Assembly (NCBI RefSeq): GCF_900100115.1
Contig: NZ_FNKL01000002.1
Span: 434,001-498,000 of the forward strand
DNA length: 64,000 bases
From: Chryseobacterium soldanellicola
Lineage (GTDB): Bacteria; Bacteroidota; Bacteroidia; Flavobacteriales; Weeksellaceae
Reading direction: 5' to 3'
Shown: positions 7,494-15,016 of the stretch, piece by piece
Numbering within the stretch: position 1 is the first letter of the stretch
Layout of the letters: each line of letters starts with the position of its first letter
Made by a program: the position numbers and the translations under genes
Notes under the pieces: generated by a model
What the model was told of the DNA's origin: nothing
Databases searched by the model: none
Seen by the model: only the letters and a program-made list of their open reading frames with translations

Positions 7494-9185
7494 TTATTTT
7501 TTAGGAGAAATTTCTTTTTTACCGCTTTGTAAGATCTTTTCAAGAATTCTCAACGTAATCAGGTACGTTGGTTTTACTCCAGTAAGTCCTAAACCTCCCG
7601 AAGAAAGCGTACTTCCCGTTTCTAAAGGATTATCCGAAGCGTAATATGCATAACAGACGAATAAATCCGGGGCAATATGATGCCTGATTTTAGATGCCAC
7701 CTGAATTGCTTTTTGGTAATGTGCCCCTTCCATTTCAAGACCTATCGCTTTCCAGGAAGTATTCATAAAATAAGACAAAATATCTCTGTTTTGAAGAGAA
7801 GTTCCTAAAACGGTAATCATCGGACCTTCATAGGCTTTTAATTCATCATCTACGAAATCATCCAGTTTCAAAGCATTTTCAAAAGGATAATTATCTGCCG
7901 TTCCTTCAAAAATATGGGACGTCGGAATCATAATATCTCCTTTTCCACCGGCAAGAATTCCCGCTTTACCCATGATAGAAACGGATTTTACTTTCATCAT
8001 GTACACCTCTCCTTTTTGCTCGAAAGGCCTCAGCAATTCATCCATTACTTCATACGCCTGTTCGCCAAAAGCATAGTCGAAAACCATGATCACATCATCT
8101 CCGCCGTATTTTATATGACCGAAAGGGGTATTTTTAAGATTGGTTTTGCTTAAATCAATAATCTGAACATCGATATTACTTCCGCTCTTATCATTAATAT
8201 AAATTAATCCTTCTTCAATCGCGTATTTGGAAACCTTGTCGCGAAGTTCTTTTTTATCGGAAATATCTCCGTATAATTTGTAATCTACTTCTTTAGGATC
8301 TTTTTTCTTTAATGCATCGTTGGCATACAGCATATTTTTCACGGAGTGCATATTCGCAGAAATAATATGAAGCGGACGCATGTGAAGATCGTTTTCAAAT
8401 AAAACTTCTTTCACTTTATTGGCCCATTTTTCACCGAAATAATGGTGTCCTACTCTTTCTTTTAAAATGGCACTGAAGTGTATTTCTCTTTCTCTCGTCT
8501 GTTTTGCATCTTCCAGGCTTACTTTTCCTAAATTGTAGATGATCTTAAATAAACGGTCAGGATTTTTATCATCTCCAAAAGTATTGTAAGCGTTCAATGT
8601 TTCATCAAAAGTTCTTCCTATTAAAGAAGACAGATGAATCAAAGCCACTTCTTTTTCTCTTCTGCTGAATTTTTTTTCGCCTTTTACTACTTCTTCGATA
8701 ATTTTAAAAGCACGTGTCGGCTTCCAGTTTTCATCCTGAATGAAAGCCAGATTACGCACTTTATCTGCTTCTATAAATAAGAAGGTCAAGTGAGTAAGAA
8801 TATCATAGATCTCAGAACGTCCCAGAAGAACTTCAATATTCATTTGGTGTTCATCAATTCTGTAACAGTTTCTTCTTCTCTTTTTAGGCACAATTGGCTC
8901 GAAACTTCCTTTATCAAAACCCTCATCCGATGTAAGATGAATAAAAGCGCATTCTTCAATTCCCTCTGGAAGCCTGTCTAAAACGTACATCAAACCATCC
9001 AGTTCCAATTTATTCGGAATATTCATGGTTCCGTAAATCTCCGGATTGATGGTTTTCAACAAACTTCTGATGCTCTCCCCCGAAACACCGGCAGGTTTAA
9101 AAAAACCTCTGTAAAAGAGGTGTCTCATTGAAATGTACAATCTTTCAATTGCTTCCGTTGTTTCTCTTGCTCTAGAATTTGTCAT
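7494..9185 (-). CDS. DUF6909-type protein with nucleosidase-like C-terminal domain
   Basis: Large cytoplasmic protein (563 residues from the ATG at 9185) of a family I associate with Bacteroidota DUF6909; that label is from memory. The ORF extends to 9224, but a -7 box (9201-9208) lies inside the extension, so the start giving MTNSRARETTEAIERLY is preferred. The N-terminal ~200 residues are helical. In the C-terminal half, MGKAGILAGGKGDIMIPTSH, VLGTSLQNRDIL and GLEMEGAHYQKAI recall the nucleoside phosphorylase/AMP nucleosidase fold, in which the E-M-E-G segment contacts the ribose. The function is unknown; a nucleoside- or nucleotide-cleaving or sensing role is inferred. It is transcribed alone, with its own terminator, and divergently from glnN across a long repeat-bearing gap. 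Confidence 0.7.
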   Translation of the reverse strand: MTNSRARETTEAIERLYISMRHLFYRGFFKPAGVSGESIRSLLKTINPEIYGTMNIPNKLELDGLMYVLDRLPEGIEECAFIHLTSDEGFDKGSFEPIVPKKRRRNCYRIDEHQMNIEVLLGRSEIYDILTHLTFLFIEADKVRNLAFIQDENWKPTRAFKIIEEVVKGEKKFSRREKEVALIHLSSLIGRTFDETLNAYNTFGDDKNPDRLFKIIYNLGKVSLEDAKQTREREIHFSAILKERVGHHYFGEKWANKVKEVLFENDLHMRPLHIISANMHSVKNMLYANDALKKKDPKEVDYKLYGDISDKKELRDKVSKYAIEEGLIYINDKSGSNIDVQIIDLSKTNLKNTPFGHIKYGGDDVIMVFDYAFGEQAYEVMDELLRPFEQKGEVYMMKVKSVSIMGKAGILAGGKGDIMIPTSHIFEGTADNYPFENALKLDDFVDDELKAYEGPMITVLGTSLQNRDILSYFMNTSWKAIGLEMEGAHYQKAIQVASKIRHHIAPDLFVCYAYYASDNPLETGSTLSSGGLGLTGVKPTYLITLRILEKILQSGKKEISPKK

Positions 9186-9200
9186 AAAATAAATTTCACA

Positions 9201-9208
9201 CAAATATA
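9201..9208 (-). promoter_or_regulatory. -7 promoter box (TATATTTG, minus strand)
   Basis: Exact TAnnTTTG match on the minus strand, about 16 bases before the ATG at 9185. It lies within the longer possible ORF and so argues for the shorter protein. Confidence 0.6.
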
Positions 9209-9224
9209 CAAAATCTCTCTTCAA

Positions 9225-9654
9225 CTTATTTTAAGTATCTTTTAATAAACGATTTAACATAATATATTTGAATACGCTTAAACTACCATTTATTGTCATT
9301 CTGACGAAGGAAAAATCTATTATTTCACACTATGAAATAACCACAAGTCTGTCATTTCAACGAAGGAGAAATCTATTAAGAGTATAAAAGGAGATTCTTC
9401 ACTACACTTAGTTTTATTCAGAATGACAAAAAAACAATTATATAATATAGAAGTATTGTTTAAATTCGTAAATTGTACAATATATTGTACGTTTTAATAA
9501 ATTAAAGCATTTTCAACAACTTTAAATCTTTAATTTTAAACTTTAAACGCACTTCACCCCCTTCCAAAATTCAAATTATCATTTAAATTTTATTTAAAAT
9601 TAAAATTACCCCTTAAATTTTTAGGGTAAAAAATTTTTCAATTCATTTTTTTTG
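9225..9654. other. Long AT-rich intergenic region upstream of glnN
   Basis: No credible gene. It holds, in order: a plus-strand TATATTTG (9263-9270) with no obvious gene to serve; a repeat cluster (9295-9427); a perfect 16-base palindrome GTACAATATATTGTAC (9475-9490); very AT-rich sequence; and an inverted repeat TTACCC...GGGTAA (9606-9629) just upstream of the glnN promoter. Confidence 0.6.
9295..9427. repeat. Intergenic repeat cluster with GTCATTCTGA signature
   Basis: Two direct copies of a 28-bp unit, at 9295-9322 and 9351-9378, agree at 24 of 28 positions (GTCATT...ACGAAGGA...AAATCTATTA). A third, inverted copy ends at 9427 and on the minus strand begins GTCATTCTGAATAAAAC, ending near 9391 in GAAGAATCTCC. 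Between the direct copies, TTATTTCA...TGAAATAA can form a hairpin. The same GTCATnCTGA...ATCT ends recur at 52314-52420. It looks like a small non-coding dispersed element; no transposase is present. Confidence 0.65.
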
Positions 9655-9662
9655 TAAATTTG
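9655..9662 (+). promoter_or_regulatory. glnN -7 promoter box (TAAATTTG)
   Basis: Exact TAnnTTTG match 22 bases before the glnN ATG. No TTTG at -33 is obvious; the inverted repeat at 9606-9629 sits where an activator or repressor might bind. Confidence 0.6.
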
Positions 9663-9684
9663 CGGCACAAAATACATCCTTAAT

Positions 9685-11880
9685 ATGTCAACTTTAAGAT
9701 TCAAAGCGTTAGAAACCTTACCATTCAAGGACTTTAGAAGAGATAACTCGGTAGAAGTTCCTGCAAAATTGTCAGAATTATTCTGTCAAAATGTTTTCTC
9801 AGAAGAGACAATGAGAGAATATTTAACAAAAGAAGCATTCCAGTCTATTTTGGATGCAATGAAAAAAGGAAGCAAAATCCAAAGACACATTGCAGACCAG
9901 GTAGCAGTAGCGATGAAAGACTGGGCAATGAGCAAAGGAGTAACTCACTATACCCACTGGTTTCAGCCTTTGACAGGAAGCACTGCAGAAAAGCATGATT
10001 CATTCTTCACTCCAATCGAAGGAGGCAGAGCGATCGAAAGATTCAGCGGAAACTTATTGATTCAGCAGGAGCCTGATGCATCTTCTTTTCCGAATGGTGG
10101 TATCAGAAACACTTTCGAGGCGAGAGGTTATACGGCTTGGGATCCTACTTCTCCGGCATTCATTATGGGAACTACATTGTGTATTCCTTCAATCTTTATC
10201 TCTTACACAGGAGAAACTTTAGATTATAAAGCCCCTCTTTTAAGAGCTTTGAACGCCGTAGATGAAGCTGCAACAAACGTAATGCAGTATTTTGACAAAA
10301 ACGTAACAAAAGTAACTCCTACTTTAGGTTGGGAGCAAGAATATTTCTTAGTTGATTCAGCATTGTATCAATCTCGTCCTGACCTGGTTTTAACAGGTAA
10401 AACTTTATTAGGACATTCTCCTGCAAAAGGACAGCAATTAGATGATCACTATTTCGGTTCAATTCCTACAAGAGTAATGAACTTCATGAAAGAGCTGGAA
10501 ATCGAATGTATGAAATTAGGTATTCCTGTAACCACAAGACACAACGAGGTTGCGCCGAACCAATTTGAGCTGGCTCCAATGTTTGAAGAAGTAAACGTTG
10601 CAGTAGACCACAACTCTTTGCTGATGGATATTATGGCAAGAATTGCTCACAGACACCATTTCCATATTTTATTCCACGAAAAACCATTCGCAGGCGTAAA
10701 CGGAAGCGGAAAGCACAACAACTGGTCTTTAGCAACTGATACAGGTGAAAACCTTTTAAGCCCGGGAAAAAATCCTAAGAAAAACTTACAGTTCTTAACG
10801 TTCTTTGTTAATACAATTAAAGCAGTTCATGAATACGCTGACCTTTTAAGAGCAAGTATTTCTTCTGCAAGCAACGATCACAGATTGGGTGCTAATGAAG
10901 CTCCACCGGCAATTATTTCTGTATTCATCGGAAGTCAGCTGTTCAGAGTGTTGGAAGAATTGGAAAAAGTAACAGAAGGGAAACTTTCTCCGGACGAAAA
11001 AACAGATTTAAAATTAAATGTTGTTGGAAAAATCCCTGAAATTTTGTTGGACAACACTGACAGAAACAGAACTTCTCCATTTGCATTTACAGGAAATAAA
11101 TTCGAGATCAGAGCGGTAGGTTCTTCTGCAAACTGTGCAGAATCTATGACCGTAATGAATACTATTGCTGCAAAACAATTAGGTGATTTCAAAAAAGAAG
11201 TTGATGCTTTAATTGAAACCGGTCTTAAAAAAGATGAAGCGATCTTCAACGTATTGAGAGAATACATCAAACAGTGTAAAAACATCATGTTTGAAGGTGA
11301 CGGATATTCTGACGACTGGGCAAAAGAAGCTAAAAAAAGAGGCTTAAACAACTTAAAAACCACTCCGGAAGCTCTTAAGCAGGAAATGGACAAGAAGTTT
11401 GTAGATCTTTACGAGGAAATGGGAATTTTCACGCACAGAGAAGTTGAAGCAAGAAACGAGATCAAATTAGAAAAATATTCTACCGTTATTGATATTGAAG
11501 CGAGAGTTTTAAGTGATATCGCAAGAAACCACATCATTCCTTCAGCTTTAAATTATCAGAACAGATTAATTGAAAACGTAAAAGGTCTTAAAGAAATTTT
11601 CGGAGATAAAGAATTCAAAACATTGGCAAAAGAGCAAATGAGCCTGATTACCAATATTTCTGAAAACATTTCTAAAATTAAATTAGGTGTTGAAGGCCTT
11701 ATGAAAGCCAGAGAAGCTGCAAAAGCAGTGTCAGACAGCCAAAAGCAGGCAGAAAACTACTGCAACAAAGTAAAACCTTTATTCGACGGAATCAGAGAAG
11801 CATCTGATGATCTTGAAATGATGGTGGACGATGAGCTTTGGCCAATGACAAAATATAGAGAAATGTTATTTACAAAGTAA
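9685..11880 (+). CDS. glnN: Glutamine synthetase type III
   Basis: ATP-dependent ligation of ammonia to glutamate, the main cytoplasmic ammonium assimilation step. At 731 residues it has the length of the GSIII class, far longer than GSI (about 470). Conserved GSIII segments are present in order: GWEQEYFLVD (near residue 215), HNEVAPNQFELAPMFEEVN (near 290), FHEKPFAGVNGSGKHNNWS (near 330, ammonium/ATP region), and DNTDRNRTSPFAFTGNKFEI (near 455-475). The C-terminal ~150 residues are a helical extension typical of Bacteroidota GSIII. ATG follows the -7 box by 22 bases and a strong terminator follows the stop, so it is monocistronic. Two palindromic sequences upstream are candidates for nitrogen-linked control; this is inference. 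Confidence 0.97.
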   Translation: MSTLRFKALETLPFKDFRRDNSVEVPAKLSELFCQNVFSEETMREYLTKEAFQSILDAMKKGSKIQRHIADQVAVAMKDWAMSKGVTHYTHWFQPLTGSTAEKHDSFFTPIEGGRAIERFSGNLLIQQEPDASSFPNGGIRNTFEARGYTAWDPTSPAFIMGTTLCIPSIFISYTGETLDYKAPLLRALNAVDEAATNVMQYFDKNVTKVTPTLGWEQEYFLVDSALYQSRPDLVLTGKTLLGHSPAKGQQLDDHYFGSIPTRVMNFMKELEIECMKLGIPVTTRHNEVAPNQFELAPMFEEVNVAVDHNSLLMDIMARIAHRHHFHILFHEKPFAGVNGSGKHNNWSLATDTGENLLSPGKNPKKNLQFLTFFVNTIKAVHEYADLLRASISSASNDHRLGANEAPPAIISVFIGSQLFRVLEELEKVTEGKLSPDEKTDLKLNVVGKIPEILLDNTDRNRTSPFAFTGNKFEIRAVGSSANCAESMTVMNTIAAKQLGDFKKEVDALIETGLKKDEAIFNVLREYIKQCKNIMFEGDGYSDDWAKEAKKRGLNNLKTTPEALKQEMDKKFVDLYEEMGIFTHREVEARNEIKLEKYSTVIDIEARVLSDIARNHIIPSALNYQNRLIENVKGLKEIFGDKEFKTLAKEQMSLITNISENISKIKLGVEGLMKAREAAKAVSDSQKQAENYCNKVKPLFDGIREASDDLEMMVDDELWPMTKYREMLFTK

Positions 11881-11904
11881 CATCTGTAAAGTTCCATATT
11901 AGTG

Positions 11905-11934
11905 AAACTCCTCGATTTTATCGGGGAGTTTTTT
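11905..11934 (+). terminator. glnN terminator
   Basis: AACTCCTCGAT / ATCGGGGAGTT form an 11-bp stem with one G-U pair and a three-base loop, followed by TTTTTTG. Confidence 0.9.
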
Positions 11935-12005
11935 GTTTTGTTAACAGTGTTGAAAACTAAGGTTTAAAAAAACCAACGATGATTAATAAAGGAAATATCA
12001 ATTAT

Positions 12006-12082
12006 TATGTTAAAGAATCTTAATAAAAAAAACCGCTCACTCGCCGAAAACAGGCGGTTGTGGTTTGTTTTTCTTTAACATA
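12006..12082. repeat. Long nested inverted repeat after glnN
   Basis: Outer arms TATGTTAAAGAA (12006-12017) and TTCTTTAACATA (12071-12082) are perfect 12-bp complements. Inside, AAACCGC pairs with GTGGTTT through one G-U, and CGCC/GGCG close a GAAAACA loop. The outer-arm motif TATGTTAAA appears again at 12092-12100. It could be a structured RNA, a second terminator, or a miniature element. It encodes no protein. Confidence 0.55.
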
Positions 12083-12158
12083 CTTAAATAATATGTTAAA
12101 ATGTGTTAAATAAAGAACCTGACAATTATCATATCGGGGCTCTTTTATCCGGAATCTC

Positions 12159-12166
12159 TATTTTTG
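12159..12166 (+). promoter_or_regulatory. -7 promoter box (TATTTTTG) of the NlpC/P60 gene
   Basis: Exact TAnnTTTG match 51 bases before the ATG at 12217. It lies inside the upstream extension of the open frame, supporting the ATG at 12217 as the true start. Confidence 0.5.
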
Positions 12167-12216
12167 TCTTGCTTTTGAAAATAAATATTCCTTTTAACAC
12201 GGATAATCAAATATAT

Positions 12217-12930
12217 ATGAAGAAAAGAGTTTTGTTTTATTTAGTTGCTTTTGTCTCTACTGTTTCATTGCAATCGTGCGTTACAAACTATGTGGTTTCA
12301 CAACCAGCAACTTACACAAAAGAATACAAAACAGATGCCAAACTAGCTTCTCTTGATACAAAGAAAGCTGAGCAGGATAAGCAAAGATTAATTGATTCTT
12401 TCCTTGCTGAAAAAGCGGCATCTTTGGTTAACGCAAAAAATTCTATTAAAAATTCTGAGGTTGCAAAGGCAATCAAACATAATACAACAATCGACAATAT
12501 CTTAAACGAAGCGACAACATACCTGGGAACTCCTTACAGATACGGAGGAATGACAAGAAACGGTATTGATTGCTCAGCTTTTGTTCTTTCAGTTTTCGGT
12601 GCTGCGGCAGGCCTTAATTTACCAAGAGTAGCAGCCTCTCAGTCTCAGGAAGGAGAAAGAATTGAAAAAGAGAATCTTCAGAAAGGAGATTTAATTTTCT
12701 TCTCTCACGGTAAAAGAATTTCTCATGTGGGTATCGTAGAAAGCGTAAGTGAAGATGGTGAGGTAAAATTTATTCATGCTGCCACATCAAGAGGAGTAAT
12801 GATTTCTTCGCTTAACGATTCTTATTGGGGACCAAAATACAGATTCGGGAAAAGAATTATCAATGAAAACGGAGAAGCTTATCAGAATCTGGCAACAACA
12901 ACTCCAGCATCAAACGGAACAAATTTTTAA
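12217..12930 (+). CDS. NlpC/P60 family lipoprotein (peptidoglycan hydrolase)
   Basis: Envelope cysteine peptidase predicted to cut peptide stems of peptidoglycan. The frame is open from 12103, but ATG 12217 gives MKKRVLFYLVAFVSTVSLQSC, with a lipobox at L18-Q-S-C21, so this start is chosen. After a Lys/Ala-rich linker (residues 30-90) comes the NlpC/P60 domain: GTPYRYGG, catalytic C119 (GIDCSAF), catalytic H170 (ISHVGIV) and H187 (KFIHAA). The triad order is normal. The final 20 residues are low-complexity. Its own -7 box and downstream hairpin suggest a single-gene transcript. In flavobacteria such lipoproteins act at the inner face of the outer membrane or in the periplasm; the exact bond is unknown. 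Confidence 0.92.
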   Translation: MKKRVLFYLVAFVSTVSLQSCVTNYVVSQPATYTKEYKTDAKLASLDTKKAEQDKQRLIDSFLAEKAASLVNAKNSIKNSEVAKAIKHNTTIDNILNEATTYLGTPYRYGGMTRNGIDCSAFVLSVFGAAAGLNLPRVAASQSQEGERIEKENLQKGDLIFFSHGKRISHVGIVESVSEDGEVKFIHAATSRGVMISSLNDSYWGPKYRFGKRIINENGEAYQNLATTTPASNGTNF

Positions 12931-12958
12931 TTTTAAATAATTGATTTAAATAATGAAG

Positions 12959-12981
12959 CCAGCATTTTTTGCTGGTTTTTT
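12959..12981 (+). terminator. Terminator after the NlpC/P60 gene
   Basis: CCAGCA / TGCTGG stem with a T-loop followed by TTTTTTG. Confidence 0.85.
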
Positions 12982-13118
12982 GTTGTGATAAGGTTTTTGT
13001 TTTATTTTATTGTTGATAGGACTACATCCTATCCTTAATTAAATCGCCACTTTGTGGCTCCTTAAACATCAACTTTAACTTCCCCCTCGTCCGGCTCCTA
13101 ACTTCCAACCTTTAACAA

Positions 13119-13694
13119 TTAACTGTTCTTATCAATTTCAATATCGAATGTACGCAGCAGGCCATGGACTTCGGAAAGAGAAAATTTAGCCTTTTTAAGC
13201 TTGTTTAAAGATGGATCGATGGAATAATTGATGGAAGTCCTTAAATCTGCTTTTTCAAGGTTTGTACGGTCAAAAACAGCGCCTGAAAAATCACAATTGC
13301 TGAATATTGTATTCGATAAGTCACATTCTGTAAAATCAACTTCAATTAATCTTGAATTTTTAAATAAGGTCTTTTTAATCGAGGTTTTGTAAAAGACGGA
13401 ATTGTTTAAGGCACAACCTTCAAATTGGAATGAAAGCCCAAACTCGTTGCAATCATCAAAATGAAGCCCGAACATTTTGCATTCTTTAAACGCTACATCA
13501 CGGAAAGCCGTTGAAACAAGTTTTACCATGCTCAGATTGCATCCTATAAATTCGCAGTCATTAAAGCTAAAACCGGAAAGGTCTGCATATTCAAAATTAC
13601 AGTTTCTAAATGTGCAGTTTTCATATTCCCCTTTTTCTATTTGGGAGAAATCTGTATTTTCAAAATTTTGATCTAAAATGTAGGATTCTTTCAT
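13119..13694 (-). CDS. Pentapeptide repeat protein
   Basis: Right-handed quadrilateral beta-helix protein of 191 residues. Much of residues 10-155 can be read as consecutive A(D/N)LxX-type repeats (for example NFEYADLSGFSFNDCEF and VDFTECDLSNTIFSNCDF), with Phe or Leu at the central position. There is no signal peptide, so it is probably cytoplasmic. The layout, with a break around residues 75-95 and a helical tail, recalls Qnr/MfpA-like DNA mimics that bind gyrase, but also many pentapeptide proteins of no known role. Resistance should not be assumed. It is rich in Cys, often at repeat edges (NCTFRNC, FNDCEFIGCNL). It lies between the terminator at 12981 and the end of the mre operon, on the mre strand, with 92 bases to rodA. 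Confidence 0.85.
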   Translation of the reverse strand: MKESYILDQNFENTDFSQIEKGEYENCTFRNCNFEYADLSGFSFNDCEFIGCNLSMVKLVSTAFRDVAFKECKMFGLHFDDCNEFGLSFQFEGCALNNSVFYKTSIKKTLFKNSRLIEVDFTECDLSNTIFSNCDFSGAVFDRTNLEKADLRTSINYSIDPSLNKLKKAKFSLSEVHGLLRTFDIEIDKNS

Positions 13695-13786
13695 AAAATT
13701 TATGATTTCGAATATATTTTTCTCCTGCGAATTAACGGGTGCAGATTTTAACTATAAAATTTAACGGAATGTTGTCAACTTTAAGC

Positions 13787-15016
13787 CTAAACCAGACTGT
13801 TTTTGTCAGAATAATTTAATTTAAAGAAAATGAAAGTCATGATTGAAAAGGCAAGCAGTGAACTTCCCCCATAACTAAAGTACGGCAACGGAATACCAAC
13901 CGTAGGAAAAAGCCCCATAACCATCCCTAAATTGATCGTAAAGTGCATCAACAGGATCGAAGCAAAGCAATATCCGAAAACACGGTTAAAAGTAGATTTC
14001 TGCTTTTCTGCGAGATAATAGATCCTTCCGATGTAAACCATATAGGACAGAATTAAAATTGCGCTTCCTACAAAGCCCCATTCTTCACCTACAGTACAGA
14101 AAATATAGTCGGTTTCCTGCTCGGGAACAAACTTCCCCTGGGTAACGGAACCTTCACGATAGCCTTTTCCTAAAAGTCCGCCGGAACCGATCGCTGTTTT
14201 TGAATATAATAAATTGTAACCTGAGGTATCTCTGAATGCTTTTTCACCTTTGTAAAGAACTTCAATCCTTTCTCTCTGGTGTTTCGGCAGTTTTTCTAAA
14301 ATATAAGGCGACCCAAAAGCCAACCCGCACAGAACAAGAACAGAACCTACAATACTTGCAATAGAAATAACATTCCAGGACATTTTATAATAATTCATGG
14401 CAATCCAACCTCCGATAATGAGGACAATTGCAGCTGCAACGTAAATAGGATTTACCGCCAAAGAAATTAAGAAAACACCCGCAAAAAGGAATCCTATTCC
14501 GAATAATAATCCGTTTAATCCTTCTCTGTATAAAGCAATGAAAAATGCGATAAAAACAAGCATTGATCCCACATCGGGGATCATTAAAACAACAGCCGCC
14601 GGAATTCCGATGATACCTAATGCTGTGTACAAAGATTTTTTGTTACTTAAATTAAAATCAGGTCCGGAAACATAATTTGCTAACATTAAAGTTGTGCTAA
14701 TTTTTGCAAATTCAACCGGCTGCATCGTAAAACTCCCGAATTTATACCAGTTTTTCTGACCTAAAATTTCTTTACCAAAAGGAAAAAGACCAATAAGAAG
14801 CAAAACTCCGCCAATATAAAAAATACCTGCCATATTCTCGAAGAATTTACTTCTTCCCACAAATATGATAAGCCCGACAAACAAAGAAATCCCGAAGAAA
14901 ACCAACTGCTTTTCTCCCAATTTCTGGTCAACACTATAAATATTTGCAATCGCAAAAATGCAAAGCAAGAAATACAAGCCCAGTCCTAACTTATCTATTC
15001 CTTCCGTCCATTTCAT
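13787..15016 (-). CDS. rodA: Rod shape-determining protein RodA (SEDS glycosyltransferase)
   Basis: Integral membrane lipid II polymerase that works with PBP2 in lateral peptidoglycan synthesis. At 409 residues it has about ten hydrophobic helices and the SEDS signatures: a PDVGSMLVF segment (near residue 147, around the conserved Asp), GSGGLLGKGYREGSVTQG (near 275) and the late FPTVGIPLPYFSYGGSS segment. Its ATG overlaps the end of mrdA by four bases, so the two are translationally coupled. It is the last gene of mreB-mreC-mreD-mrdA-rodA. The paralogue FtsW would lie in the dcw cluster, which is absent here, so the elongasome assignment is firm. Confidence 0.96.
   Translation of the reverse strand: MKWTEGIDKLGLGLYFLLCIFAIANIYSVDQKLGEKQLVFFGISLFVGLIIFVGRSKFFENMAGIFYIGGVLLLIGLFPFGKEILGQKNWYKFGSFTMQPVEFAKISTTLMLANYVSGPDFNLSNKKSLYTALGIIGIPAAVVLMIPDVGSMLVFIAFFIALYREGLNGLLFGIGFLFAGVFLISLAVNPIYVAAAIVLIIGGWIAMNYYKMSWNVISIASIVGSVLVLCGLAFGSPYILEKLPKHQRERIEVLYKGEKAFRDTSGYNLLYSKTAIGSGGLLGKGYREGSVTQGKFVPEQETDYIFCTVGEEWGFVGSAILILSYMVYIGRIYYLAEKQKSTFNRVFGYCFASILLMHFTINLGMVMGLFPTVGIPLPYFSYGGSSLLAFSIMTFIFFKLNYSDKNSLV

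Noticed and set aside
10935..11393. 152-residue minus-strand ORF within glnN
   Set aside because: Lies wholly inside a strongly conserved enzyme gene; composition is that of a reversed coding strand.
13021..13118. Possible repeat or tRNA-like structure (GCCACTTTGTGGC) after the NlpC/P60 gene
   Set aside because: Only a 5-bp stem in pyrimidine-rich filler; no cloverleaf or anticodon arm can be drawn.
13119..13694. Pentapeptide protein as a quinolone resistance (Qnr) gene
   Set aside because: Pentapeptide repeats alone do not show this; the repeat register and length differ enough that no resistance claim is justified.
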